From a virus, in the IMG/VR virus record IMGVR_UViG_3300048582_000018, positions 1 to 43,452 of that record: 43,452 nt of DNA; one strand, written 5' to 3'. Under the pieces are notes generated by a model. It did no database searches, was not told the origin of the DNA, and was given only the letters and a program-made list of their open reading frames with translations. Both the position numbers and the translations under genes were made by a program. Of this stretch, positions 1 through 6,687 are shown one piece after another (positions within the stretch are counted from its first letter, which is position 1; every line of letters begins with the position of its first letter).

Positions 1-1338
1 CTCGTCGATAGTGCCCTGCGCCACGAGGTTGTGGACGAACGTCGGCCGGTTCATGCCGGCTTGGTATTGCCGGGTGGGGCCGATGCGTTCGATGATCTGT
101 TCACGTTCCTCCAGGTTGTAGTCGAGCCCGAAGAACACAATGATGTTGCACACAAGCTGTAGGCCGTCGATACCGTGGCCGATGCTCGCCGGGTGGCCGA
201 TACCGACAGCCGCCTTGCCCGCTTTGAACTGAGCCAGTCCGGCAGTAGTGGCCAGGTCGACCGAGCCCTTGAAGTGTTTGAGCAAGCGCTCGCGGTCAGC
301 GACGAACTTGTACGCCACCATCACCGGAGCACCCATCGCCTCCTCGACAATGGACTCCAGCGCTTCGATCTTGGCGTCGTGCACGTTTGCCCATGTGCCT
401 TTATCGTCGAGCAGTAACGTACCGGAGGCGAGCTGCAGACACTTGATCGTGCGACTGGCCGCGTTGAACGCCTCGACACCGACGCGCTGAATCTCCAGAA
501 ACATCTCGCGCTCCATCTCCTTGTACTGGCGCATGGCTTTCTCCGGCAGCTTGACCGGCACGTTATTGACCACGCACTCGCTCAGGTCGAAGTAGTCCTT
601 GGCCTGGATGCTCAGGCACACGTCGCTGATCAGCCCGGTGATCTCGTCGAAGGCGTGCGGCAGCGGCTCGATGCTGAACCCGTCGTAACCCTTGCGGAAC
701 CACCGCTGCTCGAATGCGGAATGAATGCGCCCGAGGCGCTTGCCGGCGTCTATGAAAAATAGCTGGCCCCAAATATCACGGACGCCGTTCGGTGCCGGGG
801 TGCCGGTCAGCTCGATAAACCTGCGCACATGCTTGTGCGACACCTTGGCCAGTGCGCTGGTGCGCGATCCGCCACCCTTGCGGATGAACTCGACGCCTGT
901 CTTGCTGACCTGCTGGCTACCTCTGAACCCTTTGAGCTTGGTCGCCTCGTCCGCGATCACAGTGTCGAACGGCCAGTCGTCGCCGTACTGCTCAACCAAC
1001 CACGGCAGATTTTCGTAGTTGGTGACGGTGATAGGCGCACGCTCGCGCAGGGCAGCACGACGCTGCTCCGGTGTGCCAATAGCGCGGGCGATGCGCAGGT
1101 GCTGGGTGTGCTCCCACTTGACCGCCTCGTCGGTCCACACATCGCGCGCCACCCGCAGCGGGCCGAGGCACAGGATGCGCTTGGACTCACCGGCGAGCAT
1201 CAGGATGTCGGAGGCGGTCAACGCTACCGAGGTCTTGCCGGTGCCGGTGCCGGCGTGCAGTGCGCAGCGCGGTGTGTCGAGCACGAAGTCGATGGCCGGC
1301 TGTTGGTACGCGCGGGGGGTGAAGGGTTTAGGGCTCAA
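1..1338 (-). CDS. SNF2/DEAD-box helicase, N-terminal 446 codons (continues across the junction)
   Basis: Superfamily 2 ATP-dependent DNA helicase or translocase of the phage SNF2 type, probably acting in replication or recombination. The minus-strand frame is open from 1338 to base 1 and continues at 43438-43367, giving 469 residues. Visible motifs are Walker A AGTGTGKT (about residue 30), DEAT (VIADEATKLKGF, about 127), ELTGTPAPN (motif III), GHPASIGHGIDGLQ (motif V) and EREQIIERIGPTRQ (motif VI). I chose TTG at 1338: an in-frame TGA lies two codons upstream, GAGG sits 9 bases before it, and the conserved PFTPRAYQQ begins at once. The next in-frame ATG comes after Walker A. It follows the 55-aa zinc-ribbon gene by 11 bases. 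Family assignment is firm; the exact start is inferred. Confidence 0.93.
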   Translation of the reverse strand, partial: MSPKPFTPRAYQQPAIDFVLDTPRCALHAGTGTGKTSVALTASDILMLAGESKRILCLGPLRVARDVWTDEAVKWEHTQHLRIARAIGTPEQRRAALRERAPITVTNYENLPWLVEQYGDDWPFDTVIADEATKLKGFRGSQQVSKTGVEFIRKGGGSRTSALAKVSHKHVRRFIELTGTPAPNGVRDIWGQLFFIDAGKRLGRIHSAFEQRWFRKGYDGFSIEPLPHAFDEITGLISDVCLSIQAKDYFDLSECVVNNVPVKLPEKAMRQYKEMEREMFLEIQRVGVEAFNAASRTIKCLQLASGTLLLDDKGTWANVHDAKIEALESIVEEAMGAPVMVAYKFVADRERLLKHFKGSVDLATTAGLAQFKAGKAAVGIGHPASIGHGIDGLQLVCNIIVFFGLDYNLEEREQIIERIGPTRQYQAGMNRPTFVHNLVAQGTIDE

Positions 1339-1349
1339 ACGTCAACACC

Positions 1350-1517
1350 TCACCGGCAATGTGTGCAGATGTACGGGCACGCAGCGGACGGCTTGTTGCC
1401 GTAACCCGCTCGCCAGAACTCTGACAATTCGCGCGTGACGTGGCAGCGCTCGCACTTGCACACAGGGATGTGCCCAACAACGAACGGCACACCGGCCGGC
1501 AGTATTTGATAACTCAC
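1350..1517 (-). CDS. 55-aa zinc-ribbon-like small protein
   Basis: Small protein with a GTG start, preceded by AAGGTGA. It carries two cysteine pairs, CKCERC near residue 20 and CPYICTHC at the C-terminus, the pattern of a small zinc ribbon. No enzyme motif is visible. The GTG overlaps the TGA of the upstream 57-aa gene by GTGA, and the SNF2 helicase start follows 11 bases after the stop, so it belongs to the replication operon. The zinc-binding pattern and its place beside nucleases and a helicase suggest nucleic-acid or protein contacts, but that is inference. Confidence 0.72.
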   Translation of the reverse strand: MSYQILPAGVPFVVGHIPVCKCERCHVTRELSEFWRAGYGNKPSAACPYICTHCR

Positions 1518-1687
1518 TTGATCACCTTACGGATGTGTTGCCAGCCACGGCAGCGCGAGCACTGCAGCAGGCCGAACGATTGGTAGAACAGCGCGCCGGT
1601 GCCCTGGAGCTTGTGCTTGTGCCGGCACGCCTTGGGGTTTTTCTCACCGCTGAACACGGCGATGCGCTCGCGGGTTTGCTTATTCAT
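1514..1687 (-). CDS. 57-aa basic small protein with a CxxC pair
   Basis: Basic 57-residue protein (starts MNKQTRERIAVF). It has CRHKHK near residue 21 and LQCSRCRGW near residue 41, so a Cys/His set C-x-H-x-H ... C-x-x-C could bind one zinc ion. It overlaps the upstream 36-aa membrane peptide by 8 bases and the downstream zinc-ribbon gene by GTGA. I do not recognise the family. The regular frame, coupling and second zinc-like motif in a row support a real gene. Confidence 0.7.
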   Translation of the reverse strand: MNKQTRERIAVFSGEKNPKACRHKHKLQGTGALFYQSFGLLQCSRCRGWQHIRKVIK

Positions 1688-1790
1688 CGCCGCGCGCCAT
1701 GCACATCAGCGCGCTGATGAGGATGCCGGCGCTGCTGCCGATGGCTAGACCCAACGCGAGGCCGGTGCCGAACACAAGCCAGTCGCTCAT
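1680..1790 (-). CDS. 36-aa single-pass membrane peptide
   Basis: Short peptide (MSDWLVFGTGLALGL...) with one hydrophobic, glycine-rich span over residues 4-30 and a polar tail ARGDE, compatible with a single transmembrane helix. Its ATG overlaps the stop of the VRR-NUC gene by ATGA, and its end overlaps the next gene, so it sits tightly inside the operon. No function can be assigned. Similar tiny membrane proteins often occur in early phage operons. Confidence 0.6.
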   Translation of the reverse strand: MSDWLVFGTGLALGLAIGSSAGILISALMCMARGDE

Positions 1791-2062
1791 TGGGGCATCT
1801 CCGCGATAACGTCAACGGCGAAGCCAAGCTCGCGCAGGCGGGTGTGCTCGCGCTCCTGCGCCTTGGTCGGCTTCTGACCCGGCGCCTTGAACTCGGCAAA
1901 GCGGATGTATTTGGCGACGATCTCGCGGTGCTCATCCGCCACCGGGAACAGGCGCAACCGGTCGGGGACGCTGCGCCGGGCTGGGCTGGTGAACTTGTAC
2001 GGGATGCCGCCGGCAGCCTTATCGCGGGCGCAGTGGGCTGCTTCAATTACCGATTCGCGCAT
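1787..2062 (-). CDS. VRR-NUC domain endonuclease
   Basis: A 91-residue single-domain VRR-NUC protein of the PD-(D/E)XK superfamily, as in many phage replication modules, where it is thought to act on branched DNA. The family signature PYKFTSPARRSVPDRLRLFPV gives the substrate loop and catalytic Asp (about residue 34). FAEFKAPGQKPTKAQEREHTRLRELGFAV gives the E-x-K pair (about 57-59) and the terminal helix. The length matches the family. A strong AAGGAGG lies 7 bases before the ATG, and the palindromic operator at 2094-2109 lies just upstream, so this gene may open its own transcription unit. Confidence 0.93.
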   Translation of the reverse strand: MRESVIEAAHCARDKAAGGIPYKFTSPARRSVPDRLRLFPVADEHREIVAKYIRFAEFKAPGQKPTKAQEREHTRLRELGFAVDVIAEMPQ

Positions 2063-2093
2063 TGCTCAACCTCCTTGCTCAATATCGAATGAC

Positions 2094-2109
2094 TTTAGCA
2101 TGTGCTTAA
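2094..2109. promoter_or_regulatory. Repressor operator copy (palindrome)
   Basis: TTTAGCATGTGCTTAA, a near-perfect inverted repeat of 7+7 bases around a 2-base centre. It matches the elements at 5947, 8785 and 9437. It lies between the polymerase stop and the VRR-NUC start, about 32 bases upstream of the ATG on the minus strand, where it could overlap a leftward promoter. Binding by the CI-like protein is inferred from the copy beside that gene. Confidence 0.72.
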
Positions 2110-2111
2110 CC

Positions 2112-3881
2112 TTACGCGCAAGCGCCGATATCCCGCAGGATCGCGTTGGTCTCCGCGATGTACCAATCGAGGTCGACATCGTCGGGGAACTGCTCGGGCA
2201 GTTGCATCAGCGGCTTGGCACCCTCGCTGCGCGCAACGGTGTAGCCGTTGATCTTGTAATTGATCGCACCCTCGACACCGGTGGCGTAGTACCAGCGCAC
2301 CGCCTTACCCAGGTACTCGTCGCCCTTGACCGCGCCACCCTTGACGGTGCGGATGGTGACGAAGCGGCGAACGTCCTGGCACTGGCGAATGTAGTCCTCT
2401 ACCGGGGTGCCCGCTTTGAGGTACGCGACGACCGCCTCACTGACGACCTCGCAAGTCGGGTTCTTCTGCAACCCGGCCGGTGCATACACGCCTTTGAGCT
2501 TGTAGCCGTTGGACTTGATGGCGACGTAGTTGTTGACATCGCGGGAGTACAGCGCCTTGTAGTGGGTGTCCTCAGTCTCAAACCCGGTGAGCTGCTCCCA
2601 CTCCCACACGACCTGCTCCATCACCGGCGCCAGTGGGCGCGGGCACTTGATCACGATGCCGTCAGTGTTGGCCGATACGACCGCGATACCCTCATCCTCC
2701 AACATCTCGATCAGCATCAGCAGCGAGAGCTGGCCGGTGACCGTGGTCTGGATCAGCAGGGTCGGCGAGTACAGAATCGAGTAGGGGCTGCCAAACTTAC
2801 CAAACGAGCCGTTGATCGTGAGCTTTTTTGAGTCGGCCTCAACCTTGTTACCGGACCGCTTGGCTGCTAGACGTTCCTGAACAATCCTCCGATACACCTT
2901 GGTGAAGTGGTCGCCCATGTGCGCAGGCCGCAGGCCGCAGTTGAGGATGATCGCCGGGTAGTAGCTGGCCACGTCGCGGTCAATCAGCAGCGTGTGCTCA
3001 TCAGCAAAGTGCGCGACTGACTTCTCGGTCGAGTGCAGGCCGCCGATGCCCATCTTGTAAACCGATCCGCCGATAGCGATCTTCAGCTCGGCGATCTCCT
3101 TGGGCATCTTGACGGTGCCGTTCGTGGCAACGAGGAAGTCGGCCGAGCGCACCACGTCGAGCATGTCGCGCAGCACATCGCGCCGGTACTCGATGAACGC
3201 AGGCGGGCGATAGTTGAAGGTCTCACCGGCCAGTCGAAAGGGGTCTTGCTTGGGCAGGCGCTGGCCGCGCAGACGCTCGACCTCGTGACGGATGACCGCC
3301 TCGGCGATCTGTGCGTCGGACTTGCTACGCAGGTCGATACCGTACTGCGCGCCCATCTGCTCACGCAGCTCGATCTGCGGTGTCAGCTTGCGGAACAGGG
3401 CGAGCGTGGTCTCCAGGTCGTTGACGCAGTACCGGCGCAGGTCGTCACGTTGCTCCGGTGCGATCATCGCGTCCGGCTCAATCGGTAGGTCTTGCATTTT
3501 CGGGCAGTGCAGCCGGCCGCCGTAAATCTTGAGGCTGGCGATACCGGGCGCGACCTCGATCAGGTCGATGTGATCGCACTCCACCGGCTCGATGTTGAGC
3601 TGCCAGGCCTTTGCATTGTTGAGGATGATCTTGTCGGCGATGCGCTTGATCCCGACGGTGCCGACACCCTGCAGCGCCAAGCTGATCAGCGGCAGGTCGA
3701 AGTTGATACCGTTGAAACTGACCACCCGGTAGGTGGCCAGTATCTTGCGCACGGTTGCGATGTCGAACGCATGGCCCTCGAACATCTCGAAGTGCCGCAC
3801 GTTACCGGTGTCGGCGTTCAGAAAGGACAGCAGGAAGTAGTTGCCGTAAACTTCACAATCGAAGATCAATGTACCTTTCAC
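2112..3881 (-). CDS. Family B DNA polymerase with 3'-5' exonuclease domain
   Basis: Replicative DNA polymerase, 589 residues. The exonuclease domain shows FDCEVYG (Exo I, about residue 8), FNGINFDLPLI (Exo II, about 55) and YCVNDLETT (Exo III, about 152). The polymerase domain shows motif A RDVASYYPAIIL (about 301), motif B KLTINGSFGKFGS (about 352) and motif C SANTDGIVI (about 405). In motif C the first Asp of the usual DTD is Asn, while the second, metal-binding Asp remains. At 589 residues it is compact for family B, and I see no protein-priming insertions with certainty. The start is GTG, overlapping the upstream gene by GTGA. The surrounding nuclease, helicase and DUF2815 genes fit a replisome role. 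Confidence 0.93.
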   Translation of the reverse strand: MKGTLIFDCEVYGNYFLLSFLNADTGNVRHFEMFEGHAFDIATVRKILATYRVVSFNGINFDLPLISLALQGVGTVGIKRIADKIILNNAKAWQLNIEPVECDHIDLIEVAPGIASLKIYGGRLHCPKMQDLPIEPDAMIAPEQRDDLRRYCVNDLETTLALFRKLTPQIELREQMGAQYGIDLRSKSDAQIAEAVIRHEVERLRGQRLPKQDPFRLAGETFNYRPPAFIEYRRDVLRDMLDVVRSADFLVATNGTVKMPKEIAELKIAIGGSVYKMGIGGLHSTEKSVAHFADEHTLLIDRDVASYYPAIILNCGLRPAHMGDHFTKVYRRIVQERLAAKRSGNKVEADSKKLTINGSFGKFGSPYSILYSPTLLIQTTVTGQLSLLMLIEMLEDEGIAVVSANTDGIVIKCPRPLAPVMEQVVWEWEQLTGFETEDTHYKALYSRDVNNYVAIKSNGYKLKGVYAPAGLQKNPTCEVVSEAVVAYLKAGTPVEDYIRQCQDVRRFVTIRTVKGGAVKGDEYLGKAVRWYYATGVEGAINYKINGYTVARSEGAKPLMQLPEQFPDDVDLDWYIAETNAILRDIGACA

Positions 3882-4357
3882 TTAGTCATGCCCCACTTTG
3901 CAGCGGCTAGGGCTGCTCTTGCTTTATCAGTTGCATCACCTAGCACGCGCTTTGCCACCGCCTTTAGTTTTGCCTCCTGACTAATGACTGAGCGCATTGC
4001 AATAATGGATTCCTCCAGCGCCTCAACCAGCCTCGCGTCTGCTGGGGCTGGGTGTGAGTCAACATACTCATAGTCAAATGCTTCCCACGGCTCAACGAGA
4101 TCATAAAGCCTGTCTAGATACCCCTTATTAGATGCTCGATCTAGGTAATAGGTAAGGTCAGAGAAAGCCGCATTCACCGCTACCAGTCGATACCCTTCCT
4201 TTAGCGGCTCCTGCTGCTGGGCTGGCTGGGCGAGCAGTTCTGGAAAGTGCGAGCCAATACACTCTGCTTCCTCACTCAGTCGCCCCTTTTCGTGCGCTAG
4301 TTGATAGAGCAAGTCCCGTATTTGTTCGAGAAACTCACTATCCACAAGTATCTTCAT
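3878..4357 (-). CDS. Uncharacterised 159-aa protein, accessory block
   Basis: I do not recognise this protein. Starting at the ATG at 4357 (GGGAGC upstream) it is MKILVDSEFLEQIRDLL..., acidic in the first two thirds and helical and lysine/alanine-rich at the end. There are no transmembrane segments and no clear motif. It overlaps the next gene (the polymerase GTG) by 4 bases and the upstream 69-aa gene by 4 bases. The DNA here is visibly AT-richer than the polymerase gene, as in the next two genes upstream, suggesting later acquisition of the block. Confidence 0.78.
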   Translation of the reverse strand: MKILVDSEFLEQIRDLLYQLAHEKGRLSEEAECIGSHFPELLAQPAQQQEPLKEGYRLVAVNAAFSDLTYYLDRASNKGYLDRLYDLVEPWEAFDYEYVDSHPAPADARLVEALEESIIAMRSVISQEAKLKAVAKRVLGDATDKARAALAAAKWGMTK

Positions 4358-4563
4358 GGCTTTGCTCCCTTTTCCAAATAGTGCAACTCCCAAGTCGGGT
4401 GAAACTTGCTCGGCTTTGTTTCGCCATCCAGCAGGATCATTAGATGCGCTCCTTTTGCGCCTGTAATAGTTCCTCGCTGAGTAAGCCTACTGCCTGTGTA
4501 AATGACTTCCCCACCGATCTTTGCAGGCACTTGGTATGCGTCGCGGATGTAGTCCATGCTCAT
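4354..4563 (-). CDS. Uncharacterised 69-aa protein
   Basis: Small protein (MSMDYIRDAYQVPAKIGGEV...) with a run of short beta-strand-like stretches (IGGEVIYTG, RGTITGAKG, LMILLDG) resembling a small beta-barrel, and then a phrase PTWELHYLEKG. Similar short proteins occur in phage accessory regions, but I cannot name a family. It overlaps both neighbours by ATGA and shares the AT-richer composition of the block. Confidence 0.72.
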   Translation of the reverse strand: MSMDYIRDAYQVPAKIGGEVIYTGSRLTQRGTITGAKGAHLMILLDGETKPSKFHPTWELHYLEKGAKP

Positions 4564-4940
4564 GGCTTTACTCCTTTGCTCCGGCAGTCAAGTTCGGCCA
4601 CTACTGCCTCATAAGCGATACGCATGTATGCGTCAGGGCAGGAAAAACGATCTAGTGCTGCACGCACTTTGATTGCTATGTCGTGAGCATCCGGCACGAC
4701 CGTCTGTGCTGCGAGCTGGGCGCGGAGTGCTTCGTTGCAATCCCTGTAAATCTTATTGTCTGCCTTGAGCTGGTCGCGCTCTTGGATCACAAACCACAAC
4801 TCGCTGTGTTCTAAGTCGTACAGCTTCAGCTTCAGCCCCTCGACAATGCGCTGGTGCTGGTTGACTAGCATGTAGTCGCCGTCAGGGTAAGGCTGCAAAA
4901 AGCCCTCAACCAAGTCGTACCGCTCCACTTCCTCATTCAT
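4560..4940 (-). CDS. Uncharacterised 126-aa coiled-coil protein
   Basis: A 126-residue protein with a predicted helical or coiled-coil centre (residues 38-78: VIQERDQLKADNKIYRDC...) and a polar N-terminus. No catalytic motif is visible. It overlaps the downstream 69-aa gene and the upstream membrane-protein gene by ATGA each. The central ERDQLKADN-type segment is typical of many small phage early proteins and gives no function by itself. Confidence 0.75.
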   Translation of the reverse strand: MNEEVERYDLVEGFLQPYPDGDYMLVNQHQRIVEGLKLKLYDLEHSELWFVIQERDQLKADNKIYRDCNEALRAQLAAQTVVPDAHDIAIKVRAALDRFSCPDAYMRIAYEAVVAELDCRSKGVKP

Positions 4941-5281
4941 AGCTCAACCCTCCCGGCAGCCAACCCATCACGCAACCCGACGATGTAACCGTCTGTCTCG
5001 CCCGCCTTTGGATAGGGGCACATCACCGGCGCGAGCGCGTCCAGGTCGCACTGGTCGACACCCCAACACACGCCGACCACATAACCATCGACAAAGTCGG
5101 CGCACCAGTTGCGACCCTCGGCGGCCTGTACCGGCTGGCTGGCCAATAACGTCGCAATGACCCATGCGACGAGCGCAATCGCCGACATAGCGATGGCGCG
5201 GTTGTTGGCTGACTTGACCTCACGACGCAGTTGCCGGTTGTCTTGCTGCAGTCCACGGACCGTTTCTTCTAAGTAATTCAT
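4937..5281 (-). CDS. 114-aa membrane-anchored or exported protein
   Basis: MNYLEETVRGLQQDNRQLRREVKSANN forms a short coiled coil. A hydrophobic segment over about residues 30-50 (AIAMSAIALVAWVIATLLA) follows, ending SQPVQA/AEG, which resembles a signal-peptidase site. The rest carries three Cys (CADF, CWGV, CDLD) plus CPYP and GYxVG repeats (DGYVVGVCWG, DGYIVGLRDG). The ATG at 5281 was chosen because the longer frame runs back through a terminator into DUF2815. A periplasmic or membrane-anchored role is likely (superinfection exclusion or an i-spanin-like role are possibilities), but function is unknown. Confidence 0.72.
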   Translation of the reverse strand: MNYLEETVRGLQQDNRQLRREVKSANNRAIAMSAIALVAWVIATLLASQPVQAAEGRNWCADFVDGYVVGVCWGVDQCDLDALAPVMCPYPKAGETDGYIVGLRDGLAAGRVEL

Positions 5282-5293
5282 CGCGCAACCCTC

Positions 5294-5319
5294 AAAAAAA
5301 TGCCCCCATCGCTGGGGGC
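5294..5319 (-). terminator. Rho-independent terminator behind DUF2815
   Basis: Read on the minus strand, GCCCCC-AGCGAT-GGGGGC is followed by A and seven T. It lies 17 bases after the DUF2815 stop and before the 114-aa gene, so it should end or attenuate the transcript started near the operator at 5947. The genes at 5281-2112 would then depend on read-through or antitermination. Confidence 0.82.
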
Positions 5320-5336
5320 TAAGATCATCCGACCGG

Positions 5337-5888
5337 TTAGACCAGGTCGTCAGCTTCTTCAACAACATCGAAGTCGTCAGCGCTGGCTGGGGAGCCGCCG
5401 CTGAACGCTTCGCCATGCTTGACGAACTGAACGCCCTTGAGGCTGGCGTTGATACGCTTGCCATATTGATTTTCCTGGGCCCAGACATCGAGGATCGCGT
5501 TGACGAAGCAGCCGCCATACGGACGACCATCGGCCGAGGTGAGTGGAGTCTTGTCGCGGTCGATCACAGTGGGGCGAGTCTTGTCGTTGGACGTGACGTA
5601 GTGCATACCCTCGAAGCCGGCGTAGACATCACCGGACTGGTTGCACTTTTCTTCCTCGCGGTAGCAGACCTTGTCAGCCTTGCGCAGTTGCGCCAGGACA
5701 CCGGGCGCCTTGTCAGCCCACTTATCTTTAGCCACTTGCTCAATGGCTGCAGCGAGTGCCTTGGCGCCAGCACTGCCGGGCTCGAGGATGAACGTGGCGG
5801 AATACTTTGGCTCGCCGCCGTCAGTACCGGCTTGAGGGGTGAACAGGTGGGGGAACGACAGACGGGCATTGCTCAGAGATACTTTCAT
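5337..5888 (-). CDS. DUF2815 family single-strand DNA-binding-like protein
   Basis: A 183-residue DUF2815 protein. The family accompanies DUF2800 nucleases in phage replication modules and is regarded as an ssDNA-binding or annealing protein. Diagnostic stretches are ARLSFPHLFTPQAG at the N-terminus, YSATFILEPG, GYAGFEG-like VYAGFEGMHYVTS, and GCFVNAILDVWAQENQYGKRINASLKGVQF, then an acidic C-terminal tail (DDFDVVEEADDLV) typical of SSBs. It is preceded by an operator (5947) and followed by a terminator (5294), so it can be expressed alone at high level. The start ATG has AGGA upstream. Confidence 0.9.
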   Translation of the reverse strand: MKVSLSNARLSFPHLFTPQAGTDGGEPKYSATFILEPGSAGAKALAAAIEQVAKDKWADKAPGVLAQLRKADKVCYREEEKCNQSGDVYAGFEGMHYVTSNDKTRPTVIDRDKTPLTSADGRPYGGCFVNAILDVWAQENQYGKRINASLKGVQFVKHGEAFSGGSPASADDFDVVEEADDLV

Positions 5889-5946
5889 TTTCAGCTTCCT
5901 ATTTCCAGATTGGGGTTCTGCAGGTTCATCGACCTACGGGTGTGAC

Positions 5947-5962
5947 TTTAGCAAGTGCTAAA
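5947..5962. promoter_or_regulatory. Repressor operator copy (perfect palindrome)
   Basis: TTTAGCAAGTGCTAAA is a perfect 7+7 inverted repeat around a 2-base centre and the best copy of the element. It lies 59 bases upstream of the DUF2815 start on the minus strand, between it and the PAPS-reductase-like gene. The bases after it (GCTAAAGTCA on the minus strand) are the same at the 2094 copy, suggesting a conserved promoter-operator arrangement. Confidence 0.78.
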
Positions 5963-5982
5963 TGCTTGTGCAACTACTTTAT

Positions 5983-6687
5983 TCAAAGACTACAAACCCG
6001 GCAGGTGGTCGCTCGTTTGTATTCGCGCAGCTTCCGACCGGAGTCGAACTCCTGCGCCAGTGAGCGGAGGTCCGCCGGCCATGTATCGCGCCCAGGGCTG
6101 CGGAAGGTGGCGCCGAGTTCATCCTCCATCTGGACGGCCTCGATGTACTTCTCGCGGTTGTTCTGCCACAAGTCGCGCCACTCGCCGAGGCGCTGATAAG
6201 GACACTTGGCGCAATCGGTGCGCTGCGGTATGCAGACGCCACGGTCGTCGAGCGCCTTCCACACCGCCGCCTCGTCCATACCCCACTCGCGCAGCGGGAA
6301 ACGGATAAGCATGTCCTCCCCGTAAATTCCGCGTCGTATCTCCTCGTCGGCACGAAGACCGACGTACAGCGTTGAGCCGTCCGGCAAGCTGTCCATGTAG
6401 CGGATGGTCGGCTCGATCTTGAGGATGCGAGTACACCAACGGGCGAACACGCTGGGTAGCATGTTTTGCTTGCGGATTTCCTCGTCCAGGTTGCGCTCGT
6501 GGCGCACCCGGATGATCTCGGTCTTGAGCAAATCCTCCAGGCGCTTCCAATGGTCGACCATCTCCGGCAGCTCGTCGCCGGTCTCGTTACAGATGAACTC
6601 GTACTGGCGCGGCTCACGTTCAACCAGCAGCAAGGCGAGCGCCGTCGAGTCCTTGCCACCACTGAGACCAACGACATGCCTACTCAC
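5983..6687 (-). CDS. Phosphoadenosine phosphosulfate (PAPS) reductase family protein
   Basis: N-type ATP pyrophosphatase fold enzyme, 234 residues. The PP-loop GLSGGKDSTALALLL lies at residues 8-22, NETGDELPE follows at about 36, WCTRILK at about 84, and a Cys set TDCAKCPYQR occurs at about 160, ending in CRVC. The family covers sulfate assimilation, tRNA and nucleobase thiolation and DndC-type DNA phosphorothioation. A phage copy among replication genes is more easily read as DNA or nucleotide modification than sulfur assimilation, but that is inference. The GTG start overlaps the DUF2800 stop by GTGA. No DndD/E-like partner is present in the genome. Confidence 0.88.
   Translation of the reverse strand: MSRHVVGLSGGKDSTALALLLVEREPRQYEFICNETGDELPEMVDHWKRLEDLLKTEIIRVRHERNLDEEIRKQNMLPSVFARWCTRILKIEPTIRYMDSLPDGSTLYVGLRADEEIRRGIYGEDMLIRFPLREWGMDEAAVWKALDDRGVCIPQRTDCAKCPYQRLGEWRDLWQNNREKYIEAVQMEDELGATFRSPGRDTWPADLRSLAQEFDSGRKLREYKRATTCRVCSL

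Noticed and set aside
5725-5741. Operator-like TTTAGC-CACT-TGCTCAA inside DUF2815
   Set aside because: It is one base longer than the consensus, with an interrupted centre and a mismatch, and lies inside a coding region; treated as chance.
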